Below the pieces are notes generated by a model. It was not told the DNA's origin, did no database searches, and saw only the letters and a list, made by a program, of their open reading frames with translations. From Lepus europaeus (lineage: Eukaryota > Chordata > Mammalia > Lagomorpha > Leporidae): a stretch of 64,000 bases of DNA. Shown here piece by piece: positions 63,251 through 64,000 of this stretch (its first letter is position 1; each line of letters opens with the position of its first letter). A program made the position numbers and the translations under genes. Location: contig NC_084836.1 in the NCBI RefSeq assembly GCF_033115175.1, positions 78,148,253-78,212,252 on the forward strand, in the 5' to 3' direction.

Positions 63251-63553
63251 CTGCTTCCTGCGCGTGTCCGGGTTTCTGATAAAACGCCTCTCGTGGCACG
63301 GCGGGGGCTTGGAGGGGACAGGCCCTGCGATGCTTTGCACTGAAGGGGACAATCCCCGAGGTCTCGCCAGGGACCCAGCTCGGCTCTGGTCTGTCCAGGG
63401 ACAGCGGACCCGCCCCAACCCCTCGGAATCTGCCCACCTGCATCTCCCTCCGGGTGGAGTCCAAGTGGGAGCTGGCAAGGGTGCGGGAGCAAACGTTGCG
63501 GGCGTACCGGCCGCGTGCGAGATGAGTACCACACGTACAGGCTGCACGACGGC

Positions 63554-63859
63554 AGCTGAGGTACAGCACATACCCACCGCATGCACGCTGGGGGCCGAAG
63601 TGCAGGACACACCGCATACCAGCTGCCTGCCAGGAGCTAACGTACAGCACGCACCCACCACGTGCATGCTGGGAGCTGACGTACAGGAAGTACCCACCAC
63701 GTGCATGCTGGGAGCTGTCGTAAAGGAAGTACCCACCACGTGCATGCTGGGAGCTGACGTACAGGAAGTACCCACCACGTGCATGCTGGGAGCTGACGTA
63801 AATACCTGCAGCGTGCGGGGAGCTGATGTACATCGAATACCCACCACGTCTGTATCGGG
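63554..63859. repeat. 39-bp minisatellite, about eight units
   Basis: Units begin agctgacgtacaggaagtac and end gtgcatgctggg. Starts are 63554, 63593 (42 bp), 63635, 63674, 63713, 63752, 63791 (shortened to 30 bp) and 63821. Units 63674-63790 are nearly identical. Each good unit contains TGACGTA or a close variant and the palindrome CACGTG. Degenerate copies extend to about 63,490 and 63,895. Confidence 0.92.
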
Positions 63860-64000
63860 GTTTCCCGCAGGACCCATGCCGGCAGCACGCTGGGAGCTGA
63901 CCTCTAACAGGGGCCAAAGCCATTGGCTCACGGCGGAAACCAGAGCCCCTCCGGGAGAGCCCTCCATTTGCGGGGTCCTGGGAGGGGGAGGAGGTGCCAA

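Overview
The window is mammalian nuclear DNA from a lagomorph, most likely rabbit (Oryctolagus) or a close relative. About fifty copies of the lagomorph tRNA-derived C-repeat SINE are scattered through it in both orientations. They cover roughly a fifth of the sequence and none lies in a coding exon. The protein-coding exons are split by GT-AG (one GC-AG) introns and match vertebrate proteins almost residue for residue. I see no bacterial, viral or CRISPR features.

Three protein-coding genes are supported. (1) NAPB (beta-SNAP), plus strand, occupies about 725-19,930. Nine coding exons give residues 60 to 298; the first exons lie left of the window. The last exon carries a 3' UTR of about 2.9 kb ending at AATAAA 19,910. 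(2) GZF1, minus strand, runs from a CpG-island first exon near 32,936 to a poly(A) signal at 23,189. Five coding exons encode a 716-residue BTB plus ten-C2H2-finger repressor. NAPB and GZF1 are convergent, with about 3.2 kb of SINE-rich DNA between their 3' ends. (3) NXT1, minus strand, has a 140-codon intronless reading frame at 43,183-43,605 and a non-coding first exon in a second CpG island at about 45,725. The order NXT1-GZF1-NAPB and the relative strands are those of human 20p11.21, shown here reverse-complemented. The gene products act in unrelated processes: SNARE recycling, transcription repression and mRNA export. The arrangement is therefore conserved synteny, not an operon.

From 46.8 kb to 64 kb I recognise no gene. 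This part holds SINEs, a CA-rich tract, an L1 remnant, a GC-box-rich CpG cluster at about 62.7-63.2 kb and, at the right edge, a 39-bp minisatellite whose period keeps all three minus-strand frames open.

The points most worth a second look are: the GC-AG intron in NAPB; a 34-nt 3'-truncated U2 snRNA retrocopy with target duplications; the minisatellite whose units pair a CRE-like half-site with a CACGTG box; an L1 fragment with a twin-priming-type inversion; layered SINE insertions that can be ordered in time; a close inverted SINE pair in GZF1 intron 1; a recurrent short element that looks like a mariner-type MITE; and CpG-rich segments with no assigned gene. I did not find a clear, wholly new biological system.
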